Source: Proteobacteria bacterium ST_bin14
GTDB lineage: Bacteria; Pseudomonadota; Alphaproteobacteria; Sphingomonadales; Sphingomonadaceae
Reading direction: 5' to 3'
Assembly (NCBI GenBank): GCA_002083655.1
Contig: MSXR01000001.1
Location: forward strand, 259,911-323,910
DNA length: 64,000 nt
Shown: positions 44,252 to 52,166 of the stretch, in pieces
Numbering within the stretch: position 1 is the first letter of the stretch
Layout: every line of letters starts with the position of its first letter
Translations under genes and position numbers: made by a program
The notes under the pieces: model-generated
Database searches by the model: none
What the model was told of the DNA's origin: nothing
The model's input: the letters and a program-made list of their open reading frames with translations, nothing else

Positions 44252-44857
44252 GTGACGCAAGAAGGTGAAAAGAAGGATCGCCCCAAGCCGCGCTTTCATG
44301 GCCGCGTTGAGGGGAGCGGAACAGCGTGTATGGAACCCGGCTGCGACGCGCCGGGTGAATTCCGTGCGCCGCATCCCGCAGGGGCCAGCTTTCGCGATCA
44401 GCCCGCCCCGTACCGTTGGTTCTGCCTGGAACATGTGCGCGCGTTCAACGCGCGGTATAATTATTTTGCGGGGATGAGCGTTGATGAGATCAACGCCGCC
44501 CAGCGCCCCTATGCCGGGTGGGAAACAGAGACGCGCGCCTTTGCGACTGGCGGTGCAGATCGCCCGCCCGCCTGGGCCGATTTCGCCGATCCACTCGACG
44601 CCATCGGCGCGCGGTTTCGCGCACGGGCAGCGGCAGCGCGCAAGGATGGTCGGCCCTTGTCAGAAGCTGATCGCCGGTCATTGCGGGTGCTGGGCCTGGC
44701 CGCCGATGTCGATCGGCGTGCCCTGCGGGAGCGCTATGCAGAGCTGGTCCGCCGTTATCACCCTGATCGCAATGGCGGCGACCGTAGTTTTGAACGGCAA
44801 CTGCAGGACGTGATTGCAGCCTATCAGCAGCTAAAGGGTGCAGCGGCCTTTGCCTGA
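44252..44857 (+). CDS. DnaJ domain-containing protein (C-terminal J domain)
   Basis: A 201-residue protein with a C-terminal J domain: LRVLGLAADVDRRALRERYAELVRRYHPDRNGGDRSFERQLQDVIAAYQQL, with the HPD triplet. The N-terminal 120 residues contain the pattern CMEPGCDAPGEFRAP...RWFCLEHVRAFNARYNYF found beside bolA in many alphaproteobacteria. It should stimulate an Hsp70 ATPase. The GTG at 44252 has GGGAG upstream; longer forms would overlap bolA. Confidence 0.92.
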   Translation: MTQEGEKKDRPKPRFHGRVEGSGTACMEPGCDAPGEFRAPHPAGASFRDQPAPYRWFCLEHVRAFNARYNYFAGMSVDEINAAQRPYAGWETETRAFATGGADRPPAWADFADPLDAIGARFRARAAAARKDGRPLSEADRRSLRVLGLAADVDRRALRERYAELVRRYHPDRNGGDRSFERQLQDVIAAYQQLKGAAAFA

Positions 44858-44903
44858 TGGTGCTGGTGGACGAAGGATTGGCCCAAGGCTTGGGCCAAGT
44901 GTA

Positions 44904-45752
44904 TCAGCGGCGGCGGCAAATTCCCCGGCTGTCGCGGCTCGTGTTGCAGCCCCGGTCGGTTTGCGCCTGAATGCCCGCGCAGCTATTGTTCACGCTGCAT
45001 TGTGAACTAAGCCCCCGCGTTACGGAATCGCAGCGGTCCGCAAGCTGGCTGGCGGCGGCAAAGCCGATTTCGCTAATGCAACTGCGCTGCTCATGCTGGG
45101 GGCGGGGATGGCTGTCACCGCTGCGGCAATAGCTTTTGTTGCCATGGCGGTCATCGCAATCATGGGCACGACGCGGCACCCATTTTACCGGGCGCTTGGG
45201 CCGATAGTGAGAATGGTCCGGATTTACCCATGGCTTGGCATAGGTCGATCGGCCGTCCAGATAGCGATGATAGGCGGTGGCGACGCAGGCGATATCTTCG
45301 CACGCATTGCGTTCCCCCAGGAAAGCATTTTGCTGCGCGATCAGCACGCTGACGCGTTCGGGAGAAGCGACACGCCGAGCGGCTTCCCATTGCAGGGCAA
45401 GCTTGCGGTGGAGCAGCCCCAGCGATTCATGCTCGCACACCAGCCACTGCGCGCGGCGCAACGCGCCCGAACAGGCATAATCAAGCGTCAGCCAATCCGA
45501 GGGTGATCCATAGGGCGATCCATAATCGTCATATATCTCACCCCGCTCGCGCCGTTCCCGCGCCGCGGCTGCGGCCTTGCGTTCACGCGCGATCCGCTGG
45601 TCATACATGCGTTGATCGTAGATACGCTGATCATAGCGCGCTCGGCTTTCGTCGCGCGAGCGGCCGTTCCACCAATCGCAGGAGCCAAGGCCAACCAACA
45701 TGCCGGTCAGGCCAATCAGAAGAAGCAGTCTTTTGATCACGACATCCCCCAA
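44904..45752 (-). CDS. Lipoprotein with LprI-like (DUF1311) region
   Basis: A 282-residue protein starting with a lipoprotein signal: hydrophobic LLLLIGLTGMLVGLGSC, with Cys25 as the lipid-anchor site. A tripled YDQRIYDQRMYDQRI repeat and an Arg/Ala-rich helix follow. Residues 92-165 resemble DUF1311/LprI: ACSGALRRAQWLVCEHESL, LIAQQNAFLGERNACEDIACVATAYHRYL. LprI-type domains inhibit lysozyme in some species. The C-terminal third is Cys- and His-rich without a known family. GTG codes the likely alternative start at 45737. Confidence 0.75.
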   Translation of the reverse strand: MGDVVIKRLLLLIGLTGMLVGLGSCDWWNGRSRDESRARYDQRIYDQRMYDQRIARERKAAAAARERRERGEIYDDYGSPYGSPSDWLTLDYACSGALRRAQWLVCEHESLGLLHRKLALQWEAARRVASPERVSVLIAQQNAFLGERNACEDIACVATAYHRYLDGRSTYAKPWVNPDHSHYRPKRPVKWVPRRAHDCDDRHGNKSYCRSGDSHPRPQHEQRSCISEIGFAAASQLADRCDSVTRGLSSQCSVNNSCAGIQAQTDRGCNTSRDSRGICRRR

Positions 45753-46088
45753 TTTACTTATCCGGCGTCATGACGTCACTTTTGCACGAAAGCGGTCCGT
45801 ATCAAAGGCGGAAATGATCACCGCGCCGATTTGTGCCGTGCATTTTGTGTTCGGGGTGGTCGTTTGGGCGGGCGTTTGCGCGGTGCGGGAGGTGAAGGGG
45901 GTACGGCCACGTAACGACCCTACGCCGCCTGCCCGCCACCGGGCAATCAGCAACCGTGCTGCTCCCGCCAATTTGGACCTGAACACCAATTTGGACCCGA
46001 ATCAGGGACGATTATGGACCGCGTCACCAAGACATCTCGACTTTGCGCGCGACGAACGGCTAGGGGAGGGGCACGAAAGGTCGATTGC
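45753..46088. other. Divergent intergenic region upstream of cobS
   Basis: A 336-base gap between the lipoprotein gene and cobS. CCAATTTGGACC plus a GAA-type end is repeated in tandem (18-base unit, 45968-46003). A possible ribosome binding site GGGAGGGG lies near 46064. No gene is seen. Confidence 0.5.
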
Positions 46089-47093
46089 ATGACAAACATC
46101 CCTAATACCCAGCCCGATAGCCGCGACACCACGATCATGGACGCCCCTGATAAGATGGTGAAAGTGCGCGACATGTTCGGCATCGATTCGGACATGGAAG
46201 TGCCGGCGTTCAGCGAAGCGGATGAGCGCGTGCCCGATCTTGATCCGTCCTATGTGTTCGATGCGGATACCACGCTGGCGATCTGCGCGGGCTTTGCGCA
46301 TAACCGCCGGGTGATGGTGCAGGGCTATCACGGCACCGGCAAATCGACGCATATCGAACAGGTTGCCGCGCGGCTGAAATGGCCATGCATCCGCATCAAC
46401 CTGGACGCGCATATCAGCCGTATCGATCTGGTCGGTCGCGACGCGATTGTGCTGAAGGATGGCCAGCAGATCACCGAATTTCGTGAAGGCCTGCTCCCCT
46501 GGGCGCTGCAAACGCCGACGGCGTTGGTGTTTGACGAATATGATGCCGGGCGACCCGATGTGATGTTCGTTATCCAGCGCGTGCTGGAATCAGAGGGGAA
46601 GCTGACGCTGCTCGATCAGAACCGGGTGATTCGCCCGAACCCGTGGTTCCGGCTGTTTGCCACCGCCAATACGGTCGGGCTTGGCGATACCAGCGGGCTG
46701 TATCACGGTACGCAGCAGATCAACCAGGGCCAGATGGACCGGTGGAACATCGTCGTCACGCTCAACTATCTTCCGGCTGCGGTAGAGGCGCAGATCGTGC
46801 TCGCCAAATCGGGCGAATATGACAAGCCACACGGCAAGCAAGTGGTCGACAACATGGTTCGCGTGGCGGATTTGACGCGCAAGGGATTTATCAACGGCGA
46901 TATCTCCACCGTCATGAGCCCGCGCACCGTGATCACCTGGGCCCAAAACGCGCTGATCTTCGGCGATGTCGGCTTTGCGTTCCGCTTGAGCTTCCTCAAC
47001 AAATGCGACGATGCAGAACGCGCGCTGGTGGCCGAATATTACCAGCGCGTGTTCGGCAAGGATTTGCCCGAAAGCGTGGTGGGGAAGAACTGA
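46089..47093 (+). CDS. cobS: Cobaltochelatase subunit CobS
   Basis: AAA+ ATPase subunit of the aerobic CobNST cobaltochelatase, which inserts cobalt into hydrogenobyrinate diamide. The 334 residues include the Walker A (GYHGTGKSTHIEQ), Walker B (ALVFDEYDAGRPD), sensor 1 (FRLFATANTVGLGD) and the cobaltochelatase-type C-terminus. The ATG at 46089 fits the family. Unusually, cobT is not the next gene: a nitric-oxide cassette and a second, decayed cobS fragment intervene. Confidence 0.96.
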   Translation: MTNIPNTQPDSRDTTIMDAPDKMVKVRDMFGIDSDMEVPAFSEADERVPDLDPSYVFDADTTLAICAGFAHNRRVMVQGYHGTGKSTHIEQVAARLKWPCIRINLDAHISRIDLVGRDAIVLKDGQQITEFREGLLPWALQTPTALVFDEYDAGRPDVMFVIQRVLESEGKLTLLDQNRVIRPNPWFRLFATANTVGLGDTSGLYHGTQQINQGQMDRWNIVVTLNYLPAAVEAQIVLAKSGEYDKPHGKQVVDNMVRVADLTRKGFINGDISTVMSPRTVITWAQNALIFGDVGFAFRLSFLNKCDDAERALVAEYYQRVFGKDLPESVVGKN

Positions 47094-47100
47094 GGCCTGT

Positions 47101-47361
47101 TCACGCGCACGGATCATGGTCGTAAAACTCGACAAGAAATCGCGCGCCCGGCTCCAACGCGACATGGTGGACGAGCTCGGGTGGAATGACCCAGGTTTCG
47201 CCCTGGGTCAGCCGCTTCGAGCACGTCTCGCCCGCTTCATATAGCACAGCGCCCGCAGTCACGCGAAGGAGCCCCCAAGAGCCAGCCTTGATGCTGTGAT
47301 CGCGCAGCAGACCGGTCGGGACGGTCAAACTGTCGAATTCTATCGTGCTGCGATACGGCAT
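47101..47361 (-). CDS. DUF1971 family protein (TehB/YeaR-like)
   Basis: An 86-residue cupin-like protein: YRSTIEFDSLTVPTGLLRDHSIKAGSWGLLRVTAG, ETWVIPPELVHHVALEPGARFLVEFY. This is the DUF1971 domain of YeaR and TehB-associated proteins; yeaR is induced by nitrate and NO in enterobacteria. GAGGG lies seven bases before the ATG. It is the last gene of the NsrR-linked leftward operon and starts 10 bases after the membrane-protein gene. Confidence 0.85.
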   Translation of the reverse strand: MPYRSTIEFDSLTVPTGLLRDHSIKAGSWGLLRVTAGAVLYEAGETCSKRLTQGETWVIPPELVHHVALEPGARFLVEFYDHDPCA

Positions 47362-47371
47362 CGCCACGCCC

Positions 47372-47797
47372 TCACGCACTTGCCAAGCTGATGATGGCAA
47401 TGGCGACGCCGAACAGTGCGATCATCAGCGGCACGGTCAGAATCTGCGCAAAGCCCGCACCATAGCTCAGCCGCCCGGTCAGCGTCTCAAAGTCGTGGGT
47501 TGCGGCGGGCGTGGCGGGCATCGTATCGCCGACCGTCTTGAGCACGGTTGCGGTGCCGAAATACATCGCCGCATAGGCCGCCGAAATGACGATCACGAAT
47601 ACCGCGCCGCCGTCGCCGCGCGTGGCGGCGAGCATGGCGAGGAAAAACACGGCATAGGCGCCGAACATCACCGCCCAGATGCCGCGCGGCATTTCGAAAC
47701 TGCGCGACTCATGGCTGCGGTGCGCCAATTCGGGCGGCGGCGCGGTCTCGATCACGGTTGCGTAGGCGGGGTTAAAGGCGTTAACATCGATTTTCAT
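47372..47797 (-). CDS. Hypothetical membrane protein of the NO cassette
   Basis: A 141-residue protein with about three hydrophobic segments (IWAVMFGAYAVFFLAMLAA; AVFVIVISAAYAAMYFGTA; AQILTVPLMIALFGVAIAI) and a cytoplasmic N-terminus. I recognise no named family. It lies three bases after the truncated-haemoglobin gene and ten bases before the DUF1971 gene, so it is part of the same operon and probably takes part in the response to nitric oxide. Confidence 0.8.
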   Translation of the reverse strand: MKIDVNAFNPAYATVIETAPPPELAHRSHESRSFEMPRGIWAVMFGAYAVFFLAMLAATRGDGGAVFVIVISAAYAAMYFGTATVLKTVGDTMPATPAATHDFETLTGRLSYGAGFAQILTVPLMIALFGVAIAIISLASA

Positions 47798-47800
47798 GGT

Positions 47801-48247
47801 TCACCTCTTCGTCTGTGCGGCGGGCAAGATGCCGTCGCGGTGGATGGAAATGCCGAGCATCAGGCTGCGGGCGATGCGTTCGGCGCGCAGTTGGAGAAAC
47901 GCTTCAGCTTCGGGCGTCGGCGCGAGATCGACCAAAGTCGTTTGCCACAGCGCGAGCCAACGTTCGAAATGCGCAGACGTAATCTCGCGGATGGCAACAT
48001 GCTTGAGCATCGGATTGCCGCGAAAGCGCCCGCCCTCGATCGCGACCGAGGCCCAGAAATCCTTCATGCGCGCCAGATGCGGCGCCCAGTTGGCGACGCG
48101 CGCAGCAAAGATCGGGCCGAGCGCTTCGTCAGCTTGGATGCGCGCGTAAAACCCCTCGACCAGCCGGTCGATCAGCGCGTCGTCGATGCCCGCACGGGCT
48201 GCGGCATCGTGCTTGTTATCGCGGGCCAGGGTCACATCGACGTTCAC
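47801..48247 (-). CDS. Group III truncated haemoglobin
   Basis: A 148-residue globin: DDALIDRLVEGFYARIQADEALGPIFAARV, HLARMKDFWASVAIEGGRFRGNPMLKHVAI, with His in the F-helix region (PMLKH) as the probable haem ligand. Group III globins are often NO-responsive. It starts with GTG and is divergent from an NsrR-type regulator across an operator region with NsrR-like sites. It probably detoxifies or senses nitric oxide. Confidence 0.93.
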   Translation of the reverse strand: MNVDVTLARDNKHDAAARAGIDDALIDRLVEGFYARIQADEALGPIFAARVANWAPHLARMKDFWASVAIEGGRFRGNPMLKHVAIREITSAHFERWLALWQTTLVDLAPTPEAEAFLQLRAERIARSLMLGISIHRDGILPAAQTKR

Positions 48248-48258
48248 GGCTAAACCTC

Positions 48259-48328
48259 ATAAGATGCTTATCACTTGCATGATATAGGGCCATTGCATTT
48301 CAAATGCAATATTCTAAATGCATCTTAT
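48259..48328. promoter_or_regulatory. NsrR-type operator region
   Basis: Three elements occur in 70 bases. ATAAGATGCTTAT at 48259-48271 and AAATGCATCTTAT at 48316-48328 are inverted copies of the NsrR half-site AAGATGC(T/A)TT. A perfect palindrome ATTGCATTTCAAATGCAAT lies between them at 48292-48310. The region separates the globin operon from the NsrR-type gene, so both should be controlled here. Confidence 0.75.
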
Positions 48329-48779
48329 GAGACTAACGCTTCATACCGACTATGGGCTGCGCGTGCTGATGGCGCTTGCGGTCAGCAATGAGCGTGTGAC
48401 GATTGCGGTGATCGCCGACCGCTATGGCATCTCGCGCAATCACTTGATGAAAGTGGTGCAGCGGCTGGCGCAGCTAGGGCTGGTGCACGCCGAACGCGGG
48501 CGCAGCGGCGGGCTGAGGCTCGCCGCGCTGCCGGACGAAATCAATCTCGGCGCCGTGGTGCGGGCGATGGAGGAAACGGGCAGCTTCGTCGAATGTCTCG
48601 ACAGCGCGACCAATAGCTGTGTCGTTACGCCGGTGTGCGGCCTACGGGGCATTCTGGGCGGCGCGTTGCTGGCGTTCTTGCGGCATCTCGATCGCTTCAC
48701 CCTCGCCGATCTGGTGCCGCAGCCTGGGCGGATGGCGGCTATCCTGAGGCTCGACGAACTGACCGCGCCGGTGCCTTAG
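48327..48779 (+). CDS. nsrR: Rrf2 family regulator, NsrR type
   Basis: A 150-residue Fe-S transcription factor. The N-terminus MRLTLHTDYGLRVLMALA is typical, with a winged helix (ISRNHLMKVVQRLAQLGLVHAERGRSGGLRL). Three cysteines in FVECLDSATNSCVVTPVCGLRGIL have the NsrR cluster spacing. NsrR represses NO-detoxification genes and releases them when NO damages the cluster. The second ATG (48327) gives the family start; 48318 is alternative. It lies downstream of matching operator sequences. Confidence 0.9.
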   Translation: MRLTLHTDYGLRVLMALAVSNERVTIAVIADRYGISRNHLMKVVQRLAQLGLVHAERGRSGGLRLAALPDEINLGAVVRAMEETGSFVECLDSATNSCVVTPVCGLRGILGGALLAFLRHLDRFTLADLVPQPGRMAAILRLDELTAPVP

Positions 48780-48819
48780 CCCAACCCTTCCCCGCATCAA
48801 CTTTGCAATCGACCTTGCG

Positions 48820-49302
48820 CTCGATCAGAACCGCGTGATCCGGTCGAATCCGCACTTTCGGCTGTTTGCGGCTGCCAATACCGTGGGGCTGGGCGATACC
48901 ATCGGGCTGTATCATGGCACGCAGCAGATAAACTAGGGTCAGATGGATCGCTGGAACATCGTCGTGAGGCTCAACTATCTGCCGGCCGCAGTAGAGGCGC
49001 AGATCGTGCTCGCCAAATCGGGCGAATATGACAAGCCGCACGGCAGGCAAGTGGTCGACAACATGGTTCGCGTGGCAGATTTGACGCGCAAGGGATTTAT
49101 CAACGGCGATATCTCCACCGTCATGAGCCTGCGCACCGTGACCACCTGGGCCCAAAACGCGCTGTTCTTCGGTGATGTCGGCTTTGCGTTCCGGCAAAGC
49201 TTCCTCAACAAATGCGACGAGGCAGAACGCGCGCTGGTCGCGGAAAATTATCAACGCTTGTTCGGGATGGATTTGCCGGAGAGCGTGGTGGGGAACGGGT
49301 AA
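48820..49302 (+). pseudogene. Decayed second copy of the 3' half of cobS
   Basis: From CTCGATCAGAACCG onwards the DNA encodes a protein nearly identical to CobS from LDQNRV to the C-terminus (…GDTIGLYHGTQQIN, stop, GQMDRWNIVVRLNYLPA…DLPESVVGNG). A TAG interrupts it at 48934-48936, where cobS has CAG or similar, and the first half, including Walker A and B, is missing. The ribosome binding site and promoter are also missing. It lies between the NsrR gene and a broken CHRD gene, on the same strand as cobS and cobT. Confidence 0.9.
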
Positions 49303-49332
49303 GGCCCCACCCCACGCCGCCGTGCGCCGCGA

Positions 49333-49869
49333 TCAGTTCTTGGCCTTTATCACAGCGCCACTGGTTTCACCGGTGTTGAACGCATCGGTGTGGACATTCA
49401 GCACCATCGTGCCGCGATCACGCGCTGCAAAAGGCTCTACAAAGCTTGCCCTTGAACTCAGCGTTGCCATCCCCGTGGCATAGGATTGCGGCCCGGTGTC
49501 GACCGTAAAGCCGCCCTCGGTCGCCTGGTAGCTCGGCCCGAACGGCAGCGGAAAGGCGAGCAGCGATGCATTGGGATCGGCGAAGACGACATCGGCATAT
49601 TGGTGCAGGTGGACAGGGCCGATGGGCGCGGCGACGAGCGTGTCTCACAGCGCGGCCATCGGCATGCCGGAAACCTGCATTCGCCCGGCCAAGGTCGTTG
49701 CGTCGACATCGGCGTAAATCTGCGCCGTTGCAGTCGGCCGCGACCTGGTCTTGGCTGACGCCGGGTCGCCGCTCGGCGTCGCCCAATAGGCAAGGATGCG
49801 CGCCTGGGCAGCGGCTGGCGCCAGCAGCATCGTTGCCGTCACCAAGATCGTCAATTTGGCAATGTGCAT
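49333..49869 (-). pseudogene. CHRD-domain exported protein, interrupted by a stop
   Basis: The reverse frame starts MHIAKLTILVTATMLLAPAAAQA, a signal peptide, followed by the CHRD pattern (AQIYADVDATTLAGRMQVSGMPMAAL). An in-frame TGA at codon 75 (49647-49645) interrupts it. The frame then resumes without shift: DTLVAAPIGPVHLHQYADVVFADPN ... GTMVLNVHTDAFNTGETSGAVIKAKN. CHRD domains are secreted and of uncertain role. Either a nonsense mutation or a sequencing error; the neighbouring cobS remnant favours real decay. Confidence 0.8.
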
Positions 49870-49995
49870 GGTCGTGTTTCTGTCCGTGCCAGTCGGCGCC
49901 ACCGCGCCACGCGTTAAGCTGCACCGGCATAGATACGCTGGCAACCGACATTTGGACTTTCCAATCGAGCGGCTTGATCGATAAAGGGTCATAGC

Positions 49996-51825
49996 ATGTC
50001 CACCGAAACCCCTCTCGATCGCTTCAAAGCCGTGCTTGGCGGCGCGGCGCGGGTGCTGGCCGATGAGGCTGAGGTGGAGCTTGCCTATACCGCCGACGCG
50101 CCCACGCAGAGCGGCAAGCACATCAAGGTGCCAATGCCTGCGCGCAATTTGCCCGCTGACCAGGTGGCGGAAGCGCGCGGGTTTGCCGATGGTTTTGCGC
50201 TGCGGCTGAAGCACCACAACACCGCGCTGCATATGCGCGGCGCGCCGGTGGAAGCGGTGGCGCGCGCCGTGTTTGACGCGGTGGAAAGTGCGCGGGTGGA
50301 GGCGCTCGGCTCGCGTGGCTACAAAGGCATTAGCGACAATCTGGAAACCGCGCTGGGCGTGCGTTTGCGCGCTGACCCCATCGTGCGTGCCCGCTCCCGC
50401 GACGAAGTGCCACTGTCGACCGCTGTATCGCTGCTGGTGCGCGAGCGGCTGACGGGGCTTGCCGCGCCCGATGCCTGTATGGACGGGCTGGCGATGGTGC
50501 GCGACTGGATTGAGGAAAAGGCGGGCAGTGATCTCGACGCGCTTGGCCTGGTGATTGATGATCAGGCGGCGTTTGCGCAATTATCGATGAAATTGCTGCA
50601 GGATCTGGAGCTGATTGAGGGCGACCTGCTGCCCGATGAAGCCGATGACGGCGGCAGCGATGATGAGGGTCAGGACGACCAGCAACAAGACGACAGCGAT
50701 CAGGGCGATGACGCTGGCGAACAGGGTCAGGGAGAGATTGAGCAGCGCAGCGATTCTCGCGATGCCGATCAAGAGGAAGGCGAAGGCACCGAACAGCGCG
50801 ACGATTCGCTCGACGATGCTGATGGTGAGCCCGGCGATGAGGGCGAGGATGGGATGATGCCGGTGCGGCCAAACCGGCCCATGGCTGATTTCTCGCCGCA
50901 GTTTGAATATAAGGCCTGGACCAACCAGTTTGACGAAGTGATCGCCGCGACCGAGCTGTGCGATGCGGAGGAGCTTACCCGGCTGCGGTCCTATCTGGAC
51001 CAGCAATTGATCCACCTGCAAAGCGCGGTCAGCAAACTGGCCAACCGGCTGCAACGTCGCTTGATGGCGCAGCAGAACCGCAGTTGGGATTTCGACCAGG
51101 ACGAAGGGATGCTCGACGCTGCCCGGCTGGCGCGCGTCATCATCAACCCGATGCAGTCGCTGTCGTACAAGATAGAGCGCGAGACCGATTTTAAGGACAC
51201 TGTCGTCACGCTGTTGATCGACAATTCGGGCTCGATGCGTGGTCGGCCGATTTCGATCGCGGCGATCAGTGCCGATATTCTGGCGCGCACATTGGAACGA
51301 TGCGGCGTCAAAACCGAGATTCTGGGCTTTACCACCCGCGCGTGGAAGGGTGGGCAAAGCCGCGAAAGCTGGCTCGCCGCTGGCCGCCCGCCGCAGCCCG
51401 GCCGCCTGAACGACATCCGCCACATTATCTACAAACAGGCCGATGAACCATGGCGCCGCGCCAAGGCCAACCTTGGGCTGATGATGCGCGAGGGGTTGCT
51501 GAAGGAAAATATCGACGGTGAGGCTTTGCTCTGGGCGCATGGTCGGCTGATCGCGCGGCCCGAGGATCGCAAGATCCTGATGGTGATTTCAGATGGCGCG
51601 CCGGTTGATGATTCCACCCTGTCGGTGAATTCGGGCAGCTATCTGGAGCGGCATCTGCGCCAGGTCATTGGCTGGATCGAAGCGCGATCGCCGGTTGAAC
51701 TATGCGCCATCGGCATCGGGCATGACGTAACCCGCTATTATAGCCGTGCGGTGACCATCATGGACGCCGAACAGCTCGGCGGCACGATGATCGAGCAACT
51801 GGCGGCGTTGTTCGACACCAAGTGA
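49996..51825 (+). CDS. cobT: Cobaltochelatase subunit CobT
   Basis: Partner of CobS in the cobaltochelatase. The 609 residues have an N-terminal helical domain, a strongly acidic Asp/Glu/Gln-rich linker (about residues 205-290), and a C-terminal von Willebrand A domain with the MIDAS motif DNSGS (VTLLIDNSGSMRGRPI). This order is that of CobT in Pseudomonas and Brucella. It ends with a four-base overlap with a ribbon-helix-helix gene. Confidence 0.95.
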   Translation: MSTETPLDRFKAVLGGAARVLADEAEVELAYTADAPTQSGKHIKVPMPARNLPADQVAEARGFADGFALRLKHHNTALHMRGAPVEAVARAVFDAVESARVEALGSRGYKGISDNLETALGVRLRADPIVRARSRDEVPLSTAVSLLVRERLTGLAAPDACMDGLAMVRDWIEEKAGSDLDALGLVIDDQAAFAQLSMKLLQDLELIEGDLLPDEADDGGSDDEGQDDQQQDDSDQGDDAGEQGQGEIEQRSDSRDADQEEGEGTEQRDDSLDDADGEPGDEGEDGMMPVRPNRPMADFSPQFEYKAWTNQFDEVIAATELCDAEELTRLRSYLDQQLIHLQSAVSKLANRLQRRLMAQQNRSWDFDQDEGMLDAARLARVIINPMQSLSYKIERETDFKDTVVTLLIDNSGSMRGRPISIAAISADILARTLERCGVKTEILGFTTRAWKGGQSRESWLAAGRPPQPGRLNDIRHIIYKQADEPWRRAKANLGLMMREGLLKENIDGEALLWAHGRLIARPEDRKILMVISDGAPVDDSTLSVNSGSYLERHLRQVIGWIEARSPVELCAIGIGHDVTRYYSRAVTIMDAEQLGGTMIEQLAALFDTK

Positions 51826-52097
51826 CCCGGCGGATCGTATCGCCGCCTGGCGGTTTCATGGGCCCCACTAAGCGATCAGTGACAATCGCTGGCCACCCGA
51901 CATCGATCAGTCTTGAGCCGGTGTTCTGGTCTGCGCTGGATGCTGCTGCTGTCGCACACGGCTTGCCGTTGAATGCGCTGATTGCTGAGATTGATGCGCT
52001 GCGTATCACCGCCGCCAATCCACCCAATCTGGCGAGCGCCTTGCGGAGTTGGCTGTTTGCACATGTCATGCCTGTTAGTGAAAATCATTCGCAATAA
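51822..52097 (+). CDS. Ribbon-helix-helix domain protein (RHH_4 type)
   Basis: A 91-residue protein with KRSVTIAGHPTSISLEPVFWSALDAAAVAHGLPLNALIAEID, the pattern of the alphaproteobacterial RHH_4 family. The N-terminal ribbon suggests DNA binding, but the family has not been assigned a role. It starts at a GTG that overlaps the cobT stop by four bases; an ATG at 51858 is the alternative, close to the conserved core. Confidence 0.82.
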   Translation: MTRRIVSPPGGFMGPTKRSVTIAGHPTSISLEPVFWSALDAAAVAHGLPLNALIAEIDALRITAANPPNLASALRSWLFAHVMPVSENHSQ

Positions 52098-52152
52098 GCT
52101 TGACGCTGCGAGCGACTCTCAATAGACAGCCCTAACGCGAGTCATTCGCAAT
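52080..52152. promoter_or_regulatory. Possible iron-responsive (Fur-like) sites upstream of the TonB receptor
   Basis: GAAAATCATTCGCAATAA (52079-52096) and GAGTCATTCGCAATTG (52138-52153) share the core TCATTCGCAAT. Alphaproteobacterial Fur boxes have a TGC-AAT-type dyad core, of which this is an imperfect half. Their place just before a siderophore-type receptor supports iron control, but the match is partial. Confidence 0.35.
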
Positions 52153-52166
52153 TGGGGGTCAGTTTC

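Noticed and set aside
48934..48936. Amber suppression restoring a functional second CobS
   Set aside because: The ATPase half with Walker A and B is absent, so readthrough would not give a working protein.
49640..49650. Selenocysteine insertion at the TGA in the CHRD gene
   Set aside because: CHRD proteins have no catalytic Cys/Sec at this place, and no SECIS-like hairpin directly follows the TGA.
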